Of a DNA stretch of 64,000 nt, positions 35,310 to 47,997 are shown in pieces. The stretch lies in assembly GCA_947579605.1 (NCBI GenBank), contig OX388316.1, forward strand, positions 15,565,290 through 15,629,289, given 5' to 3'. The first letter of the stretch is position 1; every line of letters starts with the position of its first letter. The DNA comes from Athripsodes cinereus. Lineage: Eukaryota > Arthropoda > Insecta > Trichoptera > Leptoceridae. The notes below the pieces were generated by a model. That model saw only the letters and a list, made by a program, of their open reading frames with translations. It had not been told where the DNA came from and made no database searches. Made by a program: the position numbers and the translations under genes.

Positions 35310-37070
35310 CCAGTAGATTATGATGTTCTTTTAATAATAAAAATAAAATCCATTTTTTACGTAAGTTGGTATAGTCGTAGAGATCTATTATATCAATATG
35401 TTTGGCAAAATTTCTCTACTCATGTTCGGTGATTTTATCATATGTAATGACTTGTTATCGCTAGGTACACAGTATACCTACAAGGGTTGAATGAACGTAA
35501 AATACTTTTACTAGAATTTTTATGATTTTTTATTATATTCGCTTGTTTATTCAGTCATTTATAATGTATTATTGATCAAAGGCTTCCCCTTTCGTTTTGC
35601 TCTCAAGTTCGGACATACCTACTTGCATCCACTTCCTTCTTTCGATTTTCTTATACTTTATGATATATTAATTTGTAAAATGTATAATATCCGATAAGAA
35701 TTATCAAAATATTTAATCAGGAATGAACAAATATTATTATTCTTTTAATTAATAACAATATATGTTATATTTTATGATCAATTTTGTCATCGGATATCTT
35801 TGAAGTCGGTTAACACACAAAGAACTTAGAATGATATTTATATATTTCACAGGTATGTACATAGGTATGTTTAAATAATTAAGTAGTATGGTAAAAATAT
35901 GTATGATGTTTATACTAGTAGGATTCAACAATCAAGAGATATTAATCAAATTTGACCGATAGTGACATTAAGCATAACAGTACTATAGTACAGTATAATT
36001 AAATTTTTATGATAGATCAACTGTAAATAACATTCAAGTTGGTCTTTTATTACAAAGCTAACATAAAAATATATACCAAAATATTTATAATACCAAATAT
36101 ATATATATACATATATCTACCAAAATATTTATAAGATAGTTACATATCTAGCTATATACAACTTCATATCCTTGTTAATAAGCTCAAAATGGTAAATATT
36201 ATTTCAAAAGAAGTTGTCCCAAAGTTTGTGAAACAAATAAGTCGATAATAAGGCATGACATCAAATCTATCATTCATAGCCAGAAACTTTTAGAGGTTTA
36301 CTCACTAAAAAAATATGTCCTTATGAAGTGGATCTCACGAATTTCTAATCTGAGTTGTTTTTATGTTCACAGACTCAACTTGTAATTTCATATTTTTTTA
36401 GTTATATTTAAGTTATTTTTATGTGTCTTTTCATATATCACTTCATATTGGGAACAATGTTCATAAACGGAATGAATTTTTTTTAAATATTACTTTGCGG
36501 ATAATACCTATACAGCGTTTAATATGTAAAATTGTAGGTACATCTCATAAAAAATAAGAGCGAATCAAAGGAAGAAAATGAAAAGGTATTGGAGTTTCAA
36601 ACAAAAATAAAAAGATAGCTTGGTATATTTGAGAATAATATTACCTTTAAATTGTATACTTAGGCTTTTATATTGAGAATATCAGACTAGAAAAGTTTTG
36701 AAATAAAAAATATTATCTTTTTAATCTTTTAAATTTATTAGAAAACAACTTGAAATTTGTTATTGACATACGAAGATAAACTTCTTAACAAGAATGTTAT
36801 TTCATTAATCCATTGGGTAATGTTCAAAAACTTTGAATACAAGACGTTGTACTAAGTACTCTCTTAAGTATGTATATAGTCCTACCAGCATACTGATCAT
36901 AACTTCTAAGGAAAGTTCTTATTTGTCTTCAGTTAAAGTCTGCCTATAACAATTTACATACAAATCTCTCACAAATATTTCTTTGGAACATCAACCTATA
37001 CTTACCAATACTAGGTATATACTATTTATCGGTGGTCTTGTGAAACCTCCTATCTGTATTTTTTTTTTTC
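35310..37070. other. Very AT-rich stretch, nothing recognised
   Basis: No gene or element. The only local structure is repeated TATA words and a caaaatatttata word duplicated at about 36077 and 36120. Confidence 0.45.
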
Positions 37071-37071
37071 A

Positions 37072-37314
37072 AAAAATGAGATAGCGAAATAAATAAAACA
37101 AATATTTTTTTCTACTATTTGATTTATTTGGCGAGAGAGATATCTTTCGTCTTGTTAGGACATTGTCAATCTTGTTTGATTGACAATGTCCTAACAAGAC
37201 GAAAGACGTCTCTCTCGTCAAATAAATCCAATAGTAGAATTAAACATTTGTTTTATTTATTTCGCTATGGAATTCTACTACCCGAACACCGAAACAGTGA
37301 ATAAAAATGAGATA
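37072..37314 (+). mobile_element. Foldback element H2, 88-bp arms with 6-nt loop
   Basis: The element occupies 37084-37302 between 12-bp direct repeats, aaaaatgagata, at 37072-37083 and 37303-37314. The arms 37084-37171 and 37178-37265 are inverted copies, 88 bp each, aligned without gaps, with about seven mismatches. They are separated by 6 nt. The non-palindromic 3' part, atggaattctactaccc through acagtgaat, matches H1 at 7772-7807. The 61-codon frame at 37119-37304 reads through the palindrome and is not a gene. If transcribed, the RNA would fold into a long near-perfect hairpin. Confidence 0.9.
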
Positions 37315-37319
37315 CTTAT

Positions 37320-38580
37320 GGTATTATTTTTTTTTTTCAAAAAATGAATTATGGTTAGAGTGTACAGTGCACCGGTGAATAGTGAAATCTTTAATTTGCT
37401 TCTGCGATATCCGCTGAGAAATATTTTTTTAAAAATGATTCGAGAAAGCATATGCTTTCAAAAATATTTGTAGATTGAAGAAATTTATTGATTATGTTCA
37501 GAAACTCAATAGTTTACATAATTCCTCTAGAATATGAAAGCTCCCACGTAAAAGATTTCATACATCAAATTGCTTGATCTTCTGTAAAATTTACCTAAAT
37601 GCATATAGGTACATAGGATGTATCATGAAAGCATCGACAATATCTAACGTATCTCTGGTATTCTATTTGAATTATATGACAATAGTATACTTCTGATATA
37701 CTTAAATATCTATATACGATTAATTTATATTGGGTATGTAAGTGAAAATTATACCGATATATTTGTTTATGATACCATCATGTTTCTCTCTGAGTACCTA
37801 CCTACTTTTAATATTTACACAATTTCTTTAAGATGATAATGTTTCTCCCTTTCGCATACAGACAAGCAGAATATAATGTAGTACTGGATAAAACTTTTAT
37901 AAATTATTTTGATGTACAAAAGTTCTTTAGTAAATATGGGCACCTACTTGCAACATTAATTTCATATACACGAGTGTTGTTTATTTTATTTCATGACAAT
38001 GCATCCGAAATCGAGTTATGACATGCACGAGTGGATAATTGTATAAAAAAATGACATTTACGTCCTCTTGTTTTTCGAGAACTTAAACTATTTGAAACGA
38101 ATAATAGGTAACTAAGAAATATCTTATTTTATATCAGCTAATTCTTAATTGCTGGACGAATGCCACCTCTGCTTTGATAAATTCGTATTTTTTATTGATT
38201 ACACTAATTGTCTACCTGCTACAGGTGAATGGCATTATTTCATCAACCTTTTCTTGAATCTATTTCAAGATCTTTATTTTTATTTTTTTTTTATTTTTTT
38301 TACTTTATTTTCCATAAATATAACAATAAAACAACTAACTACTACAAAAAATAATTTTCTACTAACTAAACATCATATCTTAAACACATTCTTTTGACAA
38401 TAGAAAAATGGAATTTACTGCCTCACTAGACTTGAGTCTGTTCTGAGGCAGTATCTATATATGTATACATCTTCTAAATTATTCTAGTCAGTTCTTGTAA
38501 TCACCGTGTGTAAAATACGAAACAAAAATAACAATAATAAGAAAAAAATGGACAATCAGTATGTAGATTTAAAAAAATAA
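37320..38580. other. AT-rich stretch, nothing recognised
   Basis: Short frames at 37833-38021 and 38149-38397 carry no motif. A T-rich tract lies at 38277-38310. No element is recognised. Confidence 0.45.
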
Positions 38581-38591
38581 AAAGAACAAGA

Positions 38592-38825
38592 ATGATGCCA
38601 GTTTCTCCCCCCTGTTCCATTCTTCCATCTCCTCCTCTCTCTCGTCCCTCTCATCACTGTAACACCTGCAATAATAGCCTCTCACACTCCTTCCTTCCCA
38701 ATTCACACAACCACCCCGTCACAAACCTCTCCAAGTTCACACCTCCTCCACGCACACAATTCGCTCTAAAGGTCTCCATTTCTTGCAGAGCTCTCTATGA
38801 TGCTTTTCCGTGTTCGCTCAAGTGA
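38592..38825 (-). other. Pyrimidine-rich island, possible retroelement scrap
   Basis: The plus strand is C/T-rich (cctcctctctctcgtccctc). On the minus strand one frame is open for 47 codons from about 38797 to the stop at 38654, with NLERFVTGWLCELGRKECER in the middle. It is compositionally unlike its neighbours and lies just left of a dated LINE insertion. I cannot assign it to a family. Confidence 0.3.
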
Positions 38826-38896
38826 TCTGATAATCGCAACACTACATAATTCTAAAGAAAACTATGTAACTCAGATGACAACTCATACTTGGTGTT

Positions 38897-39125
38897 AGAT
38901 TTTTACATACATACATACATACATCTTCTTCCCCTTGTCCTAGTTGGGTCGGGGGCCCATTGCGCCTAGGTACCTCCTCCAGAGATCCCTGTCCACCGCT
39001 GCTTCCAGGACCTCTGGCCACTCCAAACCAAGTCTTTCATCACACAAGTTTGACACCTGCCCTTGCCAGCTTCTTCTAGGGCGGCCCACCGGTCTTCTGC
39101 CCTCTCCCACAGCAGATTTTTACAT
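38897..39125 (-). mobile_element. LINE type 5, 5'-truncated copy with 12-bp target duplications
   Basis: The insert at 38909-39113 (205 bp) is flanked by exact 12-bp repeats, agatttttacat, at 38897-38908 and 39114-39125. On the minus strand the whole coding part is open. It reads RRPVGRPRRSWQGQVSNLCD, ERLGLEWPEVLEAAVDRDLW and RRYLGAMGPRPN, ending at the stop codon at 38940-38942. An (ATGT)n tail follows at 38909-38924. GRPRRSW followed by W-(x)n-A-DR-LW is the C-terminal tail of a non-LTR ORF2. The unbroken frame and perfect target duplications make this one of the youngest insertions in the window. Confidence 0.9.
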
Positions 39126-39371
39126 TAGATATTTTTGTCTCACTATAAAAGCAAAATAACCGATATTTACTTAATCTAGTAAATGCTTAAATCATTTTCA
39201 ATTTTTCATTGTTTAATTTGATTTAGGCACAATACGCAGAATAAATTGAACAAATTGGACAAAATTTCTGTTTTATCAGTCATATAAAGCTCTAAGCTTC
39301 TTAGTATAAAACTCGTAGGTTTTTCGTTCTTTTCTCTTACTAATATTATATGAAAATATTTATCGGTACGA

Positions 39372-39632
39372 ATATAAACTAACTGGAGCACCCGGTAAAG
39401 AATTGGTCTCCCACTCTTCTCCATAAGTTTTCGAGTGTCCTGTAAAAGGCAGGTGTTCGAAAAAATAAGACACTTTACATCTTAAATTCAGCGATGAGGT
39501 TTGCCACCCATCCTGAATGTCTTGATTTTATATTGGCACGGAGAAGACAGCTTGCATGTTTTATATGCAGTTGGTCTGCTGGCTGCCCCACTTGTAGGAT
39601 ATGCCGTGATGGTATAGTAGATATAAACTAAC
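39372..39632 (+). mobile_element. SINE-A copy with 12-bp target duplications
   Basis: The 237-bp element at 39384-39620 is flanked by exact 12-bp repeats, atataaactaac, at 39372-39383 and 39621-39632. It is close to the 18371 copy throughout, with tggagcacccggtaaagaat and tcgagtgtcctgtaaaaggc identical. It has a very short tail, atggtatagtag. The 5' end starts within four bases of the 18371 copy. The similarity suggests both inserted relatively recently. Confidence 0.85.
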
Positions 39633-39639
39633 ACTTGAC

Positions 39640-40480
39640 TTCAGTGAAACAATATTGTTTGCAACATTTCACAGGATATAGTTAAATAATAATACAAGTA
39701 TTTATGGCTATGAACTTTGAAACGATTGAATTGATTTTCGATAAACCGGAACAATTTGTAACTTTGATTATTATTCTGAAACTAGCTTTAAACTTTGTAT
39801 GAATGCAGAAAATAATATAAGATTTAAAAATTAGCTATGTACACTGTATGAGCAATCATCTTATTTTTTACAACAAGCACAGAAAGTTTTTTTTTAAAAA
39901 CACTAACTAATATTTTGACAATGTTGTCACTCATGAAAGATATTGGCTGCTTTTTTGCGTTAAATTAGTTTTAATTTCAGCCATTTTTTTTAAATTTTGG
40001 ATATAATATATTTGGATAGATTATTATTACTATTATTATTACTCGTTATCTCATATCATATCCCAAATTTGTTAAAAAAGGCAAATGTCTGATAACACAC
40101 TGTAAATTTTACCATGGGAGTCTGTATAATTTTCTCAAAACTTGTACGAGTGATAGGGGTTTGTGGAGAAGGCAATTTTATCTTATCAAAAAGTTATAGA
40201 CGACATATCAACATAAATATGTAAATATTTATAAATTTAAATATTTGTGAGATGATCATATTATAATACATAGTAGATAATACTGTTGTACATAGGTAAC
40301 ACTTTTCACCCTAAATGAACTTTGCTTTGAGTTGGTTGAGTAAATGAAAACTAAACGCCTCTCTGATAATATTTTGAAAATATAGTAATATTGTATTTTA
40401 CACGAAATGTTTACTTTTGTATTTAATGCCTCTAAGACTTAACAAGTGTGCATTTAATTAAATAATAATAACTAGACAAC
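39640..40480. other. AT-rich stretch, nothing recognised
   Basis: No gene or element. There is a short ATT microsatellite near 40020-40045. Confidence 0.5.
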
Positions 40481-40484
40481 TTTT

Positions 40485-40612
40485 TTAAGATGCGCCGTTT
40501 TGTGGAAAAAACCACCGCAAGAGCCCATTCAAGAATCATAACACCTCCTGAACAAAGGAGTTTTTAACCTCGCCCTGAACACCTCCACACTCTCCACAGT
40601 CCACAAATTATA
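40485..40612 (-). other. GC-richer patch, possible retroelement remnant
   Basis: The segment between gatgcgccgttttgtgg and ctctccacagtccac is less AT-rich than its surroundings. It contains a short palindrome, ctcctgaacaaaggag. It resembles a decayed retroelement in texture only; no protein motif was recovered. Confidence 0.3.
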
Positions 40613-40619
40613 ATTAACT

Positions 40620-42705
40620 TGAAATAGTTTGATTACCTAAAATAATGATATGTATTTTTAAGGATACTGAATCGAAAGTATTTATACTGAAATTTGTGTG
40701 TTTTAAAAAGTATAAAATAATTTTGTAGACTGATTTATCAGGGCAAAATATCCTTTAACTTTTCTTTTGAAATGTATGCCTATATTCATACTGTGTCACA
40801 AACGTACTTTCTAAAAGTGGTTGTTAAGAAACCAAAATTAATGTCTTTTGTATACTTCCTCCTCTTTCTACTTTGGGAGCTAATATCATATCCACACTTT
40901 AATCATTTATGCAAAGGTTTTTGTCCTGAACAAAATAGTATTCTATGTACCTACACTTTACTAAACAGTTTATCTATGTACACTTTCTTCTCGCTGTTTG
41001 ATGTTTTAACCTCAAGATTTTGCCTCCATCCTTAATTTGATGTTATCATATCATCTAATAGGTCGTCGATTCCCGGTTTAAGGGTTGATTTTACATATGA
41101 CTCCATGAATTATTTCTTCGCCACTAACAATAAATCTTATTCACCACTATATCTATGAAACGAACATAGGTGTGCGTAAGAAAATTATGAAAACTGTGGA
41201 AAGTATCTAATGTTGAATGTAAATTTTATATTCTCCCCATTATTTTGGGTAAAGCTCCCTAATATTATTGGATTCAAAAACTTTTTTAACCTCCCGTATG
41301 GCATTTGTATAATAATATTAAACCACACCCCTACAGGGAAAAAGTTTCACACACTTTTGTCGATAACTGAAATAATCTTTAAAAGCAAATAAAAATTCTT
41401 CGTAAATTTCCCTTTTACATCTTGTGTTATGAATATATTTTAATACGAATAAAAATATTCCTACGTGAAAGAACTTTTATGTAGTTTCCCTTTTATATTA
41501 CCTGTAAATAAAAAGTAGGCAATGAGTTACCGTAAATATACACGTAAATCTTAAAATAATGGCTCAAAATTCAAGACTAAAAGCATGTTTTGACTTAGAT
41601 TTTTTCTTGTTAAATTCAAGTCATCTATATCACACAAATTTTATTACTTATTTCAAATTAATTAAGAAAAATACCTCGTTGTATACATTCACGTTTGATT
41701 CATAAAGTATTTGGATTTTTTTTAACTTATTTATTTATTTATTCTTTTTGCACATCATCATTACGTAACAGTGTTAACAAAATAATATAACATTTTAAAA
41801 ACAAAGACGATGTGCAGTGGCGAGATTATCACTATAAAGTGATTTCTTCCATCTAAATTTATTATTATAGATGGAAAATAATCACTCTCCAAGGATACTG
41901 CATAATTAGTGGAAAAGATAGATTTCTTATTAGAACTTCTTACTTCAAACAGTATCAAACTTAACATACGTTTATTCCATAGTTATTCCGAATATTTCCA
42001 AAAAAAAATTTATGGAACCATTTGTTTAAATATTTTATCAAATCATGACCAAAACCAAAAACTGAAGTTCACAATGTTGGTTGTGGCAATAGGTTGAGCA
42101 GAGATGAAATTACTTGCTTCATCTACAAAAGAACACTGAACCGAAATATATTTCAAAAACAATGTTCGGTAAGTAGAGTGCATAATTTTGATTATTTAAA
42201 ATTTCAATAAAATAGTGAGAAGAATGAATATTTCTTTCAAATATTGATTTGATTAAAGATTCGTTTTAAGATGTACTTGTATGTAAAAGGCTAAAAGGAA
42301 ATAGTGTATGTATCCAACCATATTGTAGGTTGGTTCCTTCATAATATCTGTAATCAAGTTCTATTTCACCTTTATACGGAATAAAAGTTGTATTTCGTAT
42401 CAATCGATGTGTGTATTTAGAAAATATTTTTAATAAAAAAACATGCAAGGCTTTGAAACATCCATTAACTGATTAAATGATTGATAATCCTTCCTATGCA
42501 TTACGATATTAAAATAGCATTTTAAAAGATTCGTTTCATCTTGAATGTACGAGTACCTACTTGCTAGAAATGATAAGTATAAAATGAAAGTATTGAATAG
42601 AAATATTTCGATACAAAAAAGCACTTAATGGGAAGATATTTTGTAAAAAAATAAACATATTTTCTTATTAATAATTTGATTTTTGTTTACAGTTTATACA
42701 TATTT
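40620..42705. other. AT-rich stretch, nothing recognised
   Basis: The longest frames (40772-41035, 41761-41967) are hydrophobic chance frames without motifs. Confidence 0.45.
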
Positions 42706-42719
42706 TTGGAGGATGCGAA

Positions 42720-42818
42720 GGGCTGTTTCATGCTGTTCAGAATAGATAAGATTTCTGTCAGATGATCATCAACGTCGGGGGGACCCGACAAGACATGCAA
42801 AGAAGAAGAAGATATATT
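42720..42818 (+). pseudogene. Possible LINE tail scrap with AAG-type end
   Basis: One frame reads LSDDHQRRGDPTRH, then KKKK, from a gggggacccgacaagac block followed by aaagaagaagaagat. The (AAG)n end and the DD-RR-DPTR composition recall LINE 3' termini. The match is short and could be chance. Confidence 0.35.
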
Positions 42819-43069
42819 TTTAAGCTAGATGCCTATCGTTCATTAAATAAACAATGACAGCTTTTAACTAGTATCATAGTTACTATACCTTTAGAGAACT
42901 TATATCCTTGTAGATAACTTTGTCTGTATAATCATTATAGGAAAAAATGTATGTATTTCTTATACGATTTAGTACATATCTTACGTCAAATTTAAATTAC
43001 ATAAAATGTTTTAGTTTTAGGTAATATAGAGTATGATATGAGAATTCATAAGTATTATTATATTTATGG

Positions 43070-43395
43070 GATTTGTGATGTGTGTGGTTGAGGGATGTGT
43101 TGTTTTTTTATTCTGGTTTTATATGGAGAAATGGTTTGTTTGTGTGTTGTTTCATGTATGGATGGTTTGCAGCAGTGTTTTTCTTGTTATGAATGTGATT
43201 GTGTTAATATAGGAGATGAATACTTTTTGTGATTGTGTATATGTTTCAGTATGATTGATATGTTTGTGAGATGTTTGCCCTAGAACAGGTTATACCTACT
43301 TGGGTAGCATCAATGAAAATATGTATAAGATTTGTTATTTATTGGTGTAATAAAATAAAATTAAAAGATAAAAATTAAAAAAAATTAAAATTATT
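43070..43395 (+). other. T/G-rich tract with nested stem-loop and A-rich tail
   Basis: From 43070 to 43275 the plus strand is strikingly T/G-rich with few C. A weak nested hairpin follows at 43276-43306: outer tgccc with gggta (including a G-T pair), inner AGGT/ACCT at 43287-43290 and 43294-43297. At 43349 an A-rich tail (taataaaataaaatt) begins. The order of tract, hairpin and tail suits the 3' UTR of a decayed LINE in plus orientation. Confidence 0.4.
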
Positions 43396-43399
43396 CAAT

Positions 43400-45055
43400 C
43401 ATTCAATCTTTAAGATACCAATAATTTTACAGAGAAATGCATTTAAACTTATATGTTCATTATGGATATAAGTACGAGAAAAATTGGCCGCCTATTCCAT
43501 TATAAATAAATATTAAAATTTAATATAATTTATTAAATTATATTTAATAAAAAGGTGTTCGCTCGGAAAAAGCAATTCTTTAAAAGGTGCCTATCTCAGG
43601 TAGGTCGTTTCATTGTTTCGTTCACGGGTCATCTACTCATTGTGTTTTAAATTAGCCACTTGTACTTTCGGAAGAAGTACATTTTAAGTTTGTAACATTA
43701 TCATCCACCTAACGGGAATATCGTTACACCCCACTGAACTTTTAATTGTTGCTGAGTTTAGTATTCAATTGAAGAATTAACTTTACAAGTTTACAGGACA
43801 AATTTTCTCGACCGCCATCATAATTTGTCAAGTTTTAACTTTGTATAATTAAGACAAATTTGCACACGAAGAATATTTTCCCCTTTTTGATACCATTAGC
43901 AAATTAAATTCTTTAATACGTAATTTGTAAGATCTTGTTAATTTATATTTCGAAAATTATTTATGAAATATTTAGTTGGCAGACTACAAATACATACTTA
44001 ATGTACGTAAAAGTAAAAAACGTCTTTGTTATTTTCTATTTCAATCCGCAGAACAGTCTGTATACACACCTTAGTAGGTTTTCTAAAAAAATAAAAACTT
44101 CACTTGGATAATTATGATGTAATTTTTTCGAGTTTTGTTTTTACGATCAACCATTGTATGAGGTTACATAATTATTATGTTTTAAATAAACATATTATAT
44201 AATGTTGTTTTTACTTCTTTATTTCATTAATTATTGTTTGCATAAACCAATCAAGGTTAAAAAAATTCAATTGACATCCTAATACGCTGTGAATCGTTGA
44301 AAAAGAAATAAATTTTATGAATGTGATGAAAAAAAAAGTTTTTTTCATCAAGCAATTTCTGAACTCATAAAAAACATAAACGAATCAGTCACAATAAAAA
44401 CACGTGAAAACTGAAATAGAACATGGGAATATATCCGTCTGTAAATTACAAAAAAATAGCCAATTCAAACGAAATAACAATTCACAAATGCGAACATATT
44501 TTTAAAATGAAGCATAAAAAAATTGGTAGGTAGTTACCAATTTAGTTCTTGTTAACATCCAAAGGATCCAAAACTGGACTCAACCCACCATAAGTCTTTC
44601 AATTTCGATTCTCAATTTTCTCTACACCTTTGTAAAGAATAAAACAAAAGCTTTTCTACAACAGTTATAATATTGCATATACCAACTCGGTCTGGACTCT
44701 GTAGGGTGACCAGTCAAGCGTTATTCTAATAATTGAATTATTAAATTCATACTTCAACAGCTCACTATTAAAATAATTGAATTGTAGCTTTGCAATTTAA
44801 AATTGTGTGTACTTTTAAATTAATTTTATAACTCAAAACCTACGATTATATTCTCATAGTTACATATTTTATTAAAAGAAGCTATATGTACTTAATTATA
44901 TTTTCACAAAACAAGAAGAAATGTCTTTTATTCGAAAAATCGCTATTTTTGTAATTTTGGTAAATCTATATTTATTATGCTTTTAAAACATATCACAAAG
45001 TGAAGCAATCTATATATTTTATTATTTATCGTGTCGAAACCCAGAAAAAAAACAA
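43400..45055. other. AT-rich stretch, nothing recognised
   Basis: No gene or known element was seen. There is a small palindromic run of atgaaaaaaaaagttttttttcat type at about 44325-44350. Confidence 0.45.
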
Positions 45056-45063
45056 TCAAACTG

Positions 45064-45101
45064 ATCTCCAGTACTGTGCAAAACGCACAGCAGGTGGAGA
45101 T
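45064..45101 (+). other. Nested stem-loop
   Basis: Outer arms atctcca (45064-45070) and tggagat (45095-45101) and inner arms ctgtgc (45074-45079) and gcacag (45085-45090) all pair perfectly. The loop is five bases. It is the most stable-looking member of the nested stem-loop set. No coding sequence lies next to it. Confidence 0.55.
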
Positions 45102-45540
45102 TAGTCAAAATTATATTATATTAATAATTGCACTGCTAAAACAAACATTGTCTTTGTTTAAAAGATAAATAATTTGAAATATGTAGATATGTATTGGTGG
45201 AATTGAAAAAAATAGGAACATTATTTTTTTACCATAACTAAATATTTAATTTGTGAAGGGAATCATACTCGTATACTTTTTATAGTCATTATGTTTGTGG
45301 AATTTGAAGAGTAGCGTCAACAAACGTGAGTATTAGAAATTAGAAATCCAAAACTTCGAAATTTTCGACTTGTGAGTTATGAAACTGGACAGTCAATATC
45401 ACGTAGATCAAGTCAATCCCAAATTATGATAACAATTTCGTATTATGGGTACCAACACAACGATACACGTATATACAATGCAATGAACAAATTTCCATGC
45501 AACGTCCAGACCCAAAACAATTTGGGCAAGATCTTTCGTC

Positions 45541-45572
45541 ATGTTGCTCTGACCGGGAATCGAACCCGGAAA
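45541..45572 (-). mobile_element. tRNA-like B-box fragment (SINE-2 relic)
   Basis: The minus strand contains ccgggttcgattcccggtc, an ideal T-arm and B-box (GGTTCGATTCC at 45556-45566). No A-box, anticodon arm or acceptor stem can be completed on either side. It is the remnant of a tRNA-derived SINE, possibly of the same type as 9711-9778, and not a tRNA gene. Confidence 0.6.
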
Positions 45573-45579
45573 TAAATCG

Positions 45580-47485
45580 AATTCTTAAATATAATTAAAA
45601 TCTTTATTTTTCAATGTGCATTTCTTCTTTATAAAACAATTCAGTCAGCTTTTAAATCATAATCAATGTTGTGATGAACCTAGGGACGTATTGAATGTAA
45701 TCGTTTGATTATATCACGTAGGTACTATTTTCATGGCTATCATTACTTTTGAATAGGTAAATCATGGAGTATTATTTTCTACTCCGTGCGACATTATAAA
45801 TCATGGTCATCTTGCGAGAATAATATATCTGCTAATAGTCAGGTGCTGCGGTAAGAAATGCGTACCGCCCAAGGCATTAATCCTTCATCGACTTCTTCGT
45901 ATAAAATTTTATTTTTATTTTACAGGAATAAAAATAAAACAAAGAAGAAAATTGTCATCGGCGCAATGAGGCACGTATACACAAGTTTTTGTTATTTTTA
46001 TATTTAATTTTTTTTGTTGTCAGTCAAAGAAAATGAAAATACTTTTCTAAAATTGGTTTTCTCGAAACAATTTTATAATGTCAAATAAGCATAGGCGGCC
46101 GTATTTTTTTGTAGTTTTTTTTTTTAATTATGTATGTTCAGGATCTAAATGTTTTCTATTAACTCTTCTTCTTTTTTGTTGCTTTAAAGTTTCTCTCAGT
46201 AAACAAGCGTCTTTTGTTCAAAATGATTTTGCATCAATTTTATTAAAAAAAAAAAATAATCTATCATCCAAGCAATTACTAATGCTCTTATATTGTTGTC
46301 ATAAAAACAGTGTGCTGTGAAAGAGGGTTAATTGAATATTCACATGTGTCAACCAGAACCATCATCCTTCTATTTATGATCCGGCCAGATTCACTAATAT
46401 CTTTCTTATATCAGAGTGCATAGGTACTCAAATGTAAAATTTTATTTCTACTTTAATTATTAAATAATAAACAAATCTTGATAATTTATATGTTCCAAAT
46501 TTGGTATCATCGACTCAGTTCTATTGACATATCAAACGTCTAAAATTATTTATGTCTTTATAATTAAACATAAAACATCTAAGAGTAGACAACTTATAAT
46601 AAAGTAATAGGTTATAAAAACCTACGCCTTCTTACTATCATCATTAGTCGAGAAACAAACAAAAATAAATAAATAAATAAAATCAAATGAAAAATAGTTA
46701 ATAAATTTGTGGTCCGCCTTTTTCTTACTATACAAAACTAAAGGAAGTCACCGATAGTACTGTAGGTATACTAAATCAAACGTAAGTAAATTACACTTGA
46801 TTTATACGAGCGTGTTATACAGTCCACTGCAAATTATCGATGTTCACTTTACATCATTTTATATTTGACGACTAGTAAAACTTGAATACGCAGATGAATA
46901 AAATTTTGTTTATTTATTATTACATCGACCAATCATGATTTTCTGTATTTTGATATAAAACTAATAATAAAACTTCAGATATATGTATATTTTTTAACGT
47001 ATCTACATAATAATAATTATATACAGTGTCGCAAAGGTGAACACGGTCATTATGTTCTTTTTATTCGGAATAAATAAATGTTTCAACAAAAATAAATAGA
47101 CAACCAACAACAGCTCTTCGCTGTAAAAGGAATATCTTATATGTGACGTTTTACCTGTCTTTTACAGAACAATCGAAAATATGCTTTCTCTATGGCACAA
47201 AATGTGCAATGTGTATGTTCATTTCATGTAATTAGTCTTTTCACTGCCCCCCTCGTGGAAGTCGAGATACCGTAATGGTATAAAATTACAAATAGATAGA
47301 TGATGAAAAAGCCTAGCACCATCCATCCAATCGTAAATTGAAGCAATTAGCGCAGAATTGGAAAGATAACGACCCACAAGAAAAAAGAAATGGTCGATAA
47401 TCAATGTACAAGTGTTGTATATGTATCTACGGCCTCTGTCTGTTAAATAGTGTTTTTTAATTGTCTAAATGGCTCAGGAACAATG
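45580..47485. other. AT-rich stretch, nothing recognised
   Basis: An ATG frame at 46078-46320 (80 codons) is low-complexity F/L/K/S-rich and unrecognised. No repeats were found. Confidence 0.45.
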
Positions 47486-47498
47486 GTTGATGGCAATT

Positions 47499-47543
47499 CG
47501 GCCCGCCCTTTCGCGCTCCGCACAGAGAGCGGAGCATAGGCCG
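47499..47543. other. GC-rich nested stem-loop
   Basis: Outer arms cggcc and ggccg (47499-47503 and 47539-47543) and inner arms gctccgc and gcggagc (47515-47521 and 47529-47535) all pair. This is the sharpest GC island in the region. The surrounding DNA gives no protein motif. Confidence 0.5.
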
Positions 47544-47887
47544 CCGTAAGTTGATAGGTAGATGTTCCCATATCATCTTATTCTTCTTAATAATAGTCCT
47601 CTTATAGTAGGTATCTACATATTTACCTATACTTGTTTTAGAATATATGTGGAAATATTTTATTGCTTCTGATAACGCTGTATTGTGGAAGACTTATATT
47701 ATTCGGAAGTCCTATTTAGTATTTTAAATTCGTATTGTCGATTTCCCATAAATACGAAATAATGCTAAATTTAAAGACAGTGTTTAATGTCCTATAATTC
47801 TGCCTTTAACATAGATCTGTATAATTACAAAACACTGTGAAAGATTTATCAAAAGATCCTAAATTCACGAAGTACTATGTTCTAAAA

Positions 47888-47940
47888 TACATCATTCCTA
47901 TGAAAACGATGTCGGAACGTAGGGAATAATATGACAAAAT
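47888..47940 (+). pseudogene. LINE type 3 scrap
   Basis: The sequence cattcctatgaaaacgatgt, then cggaacgtagggaata, follows ccgttcctatgacaacgata and gagcgcaaggaatg of the type 3 tail near 57627. It is short and diverged. Confidence 0.5.
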
Positions 47941-47997
47941 GTAACTCAACTGGTGAAAAATCAGTAAATCACTCGAAAAAGAAAAACAATTACATGC

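Noticed and set aside
37084..37265. The long palindrome as a microRNA gene
   Set aside because: The hairpin is far longer than a typical insect pre-miRNA, and the same sequence is dispersed with target duplications, so a mobile element is the simpler reading.
45541..45572. Possible tRNA gene
   Set aside because: Only the T-arm and B-box are present; no acceptor, D-arm or anticodon arm can be built around it.
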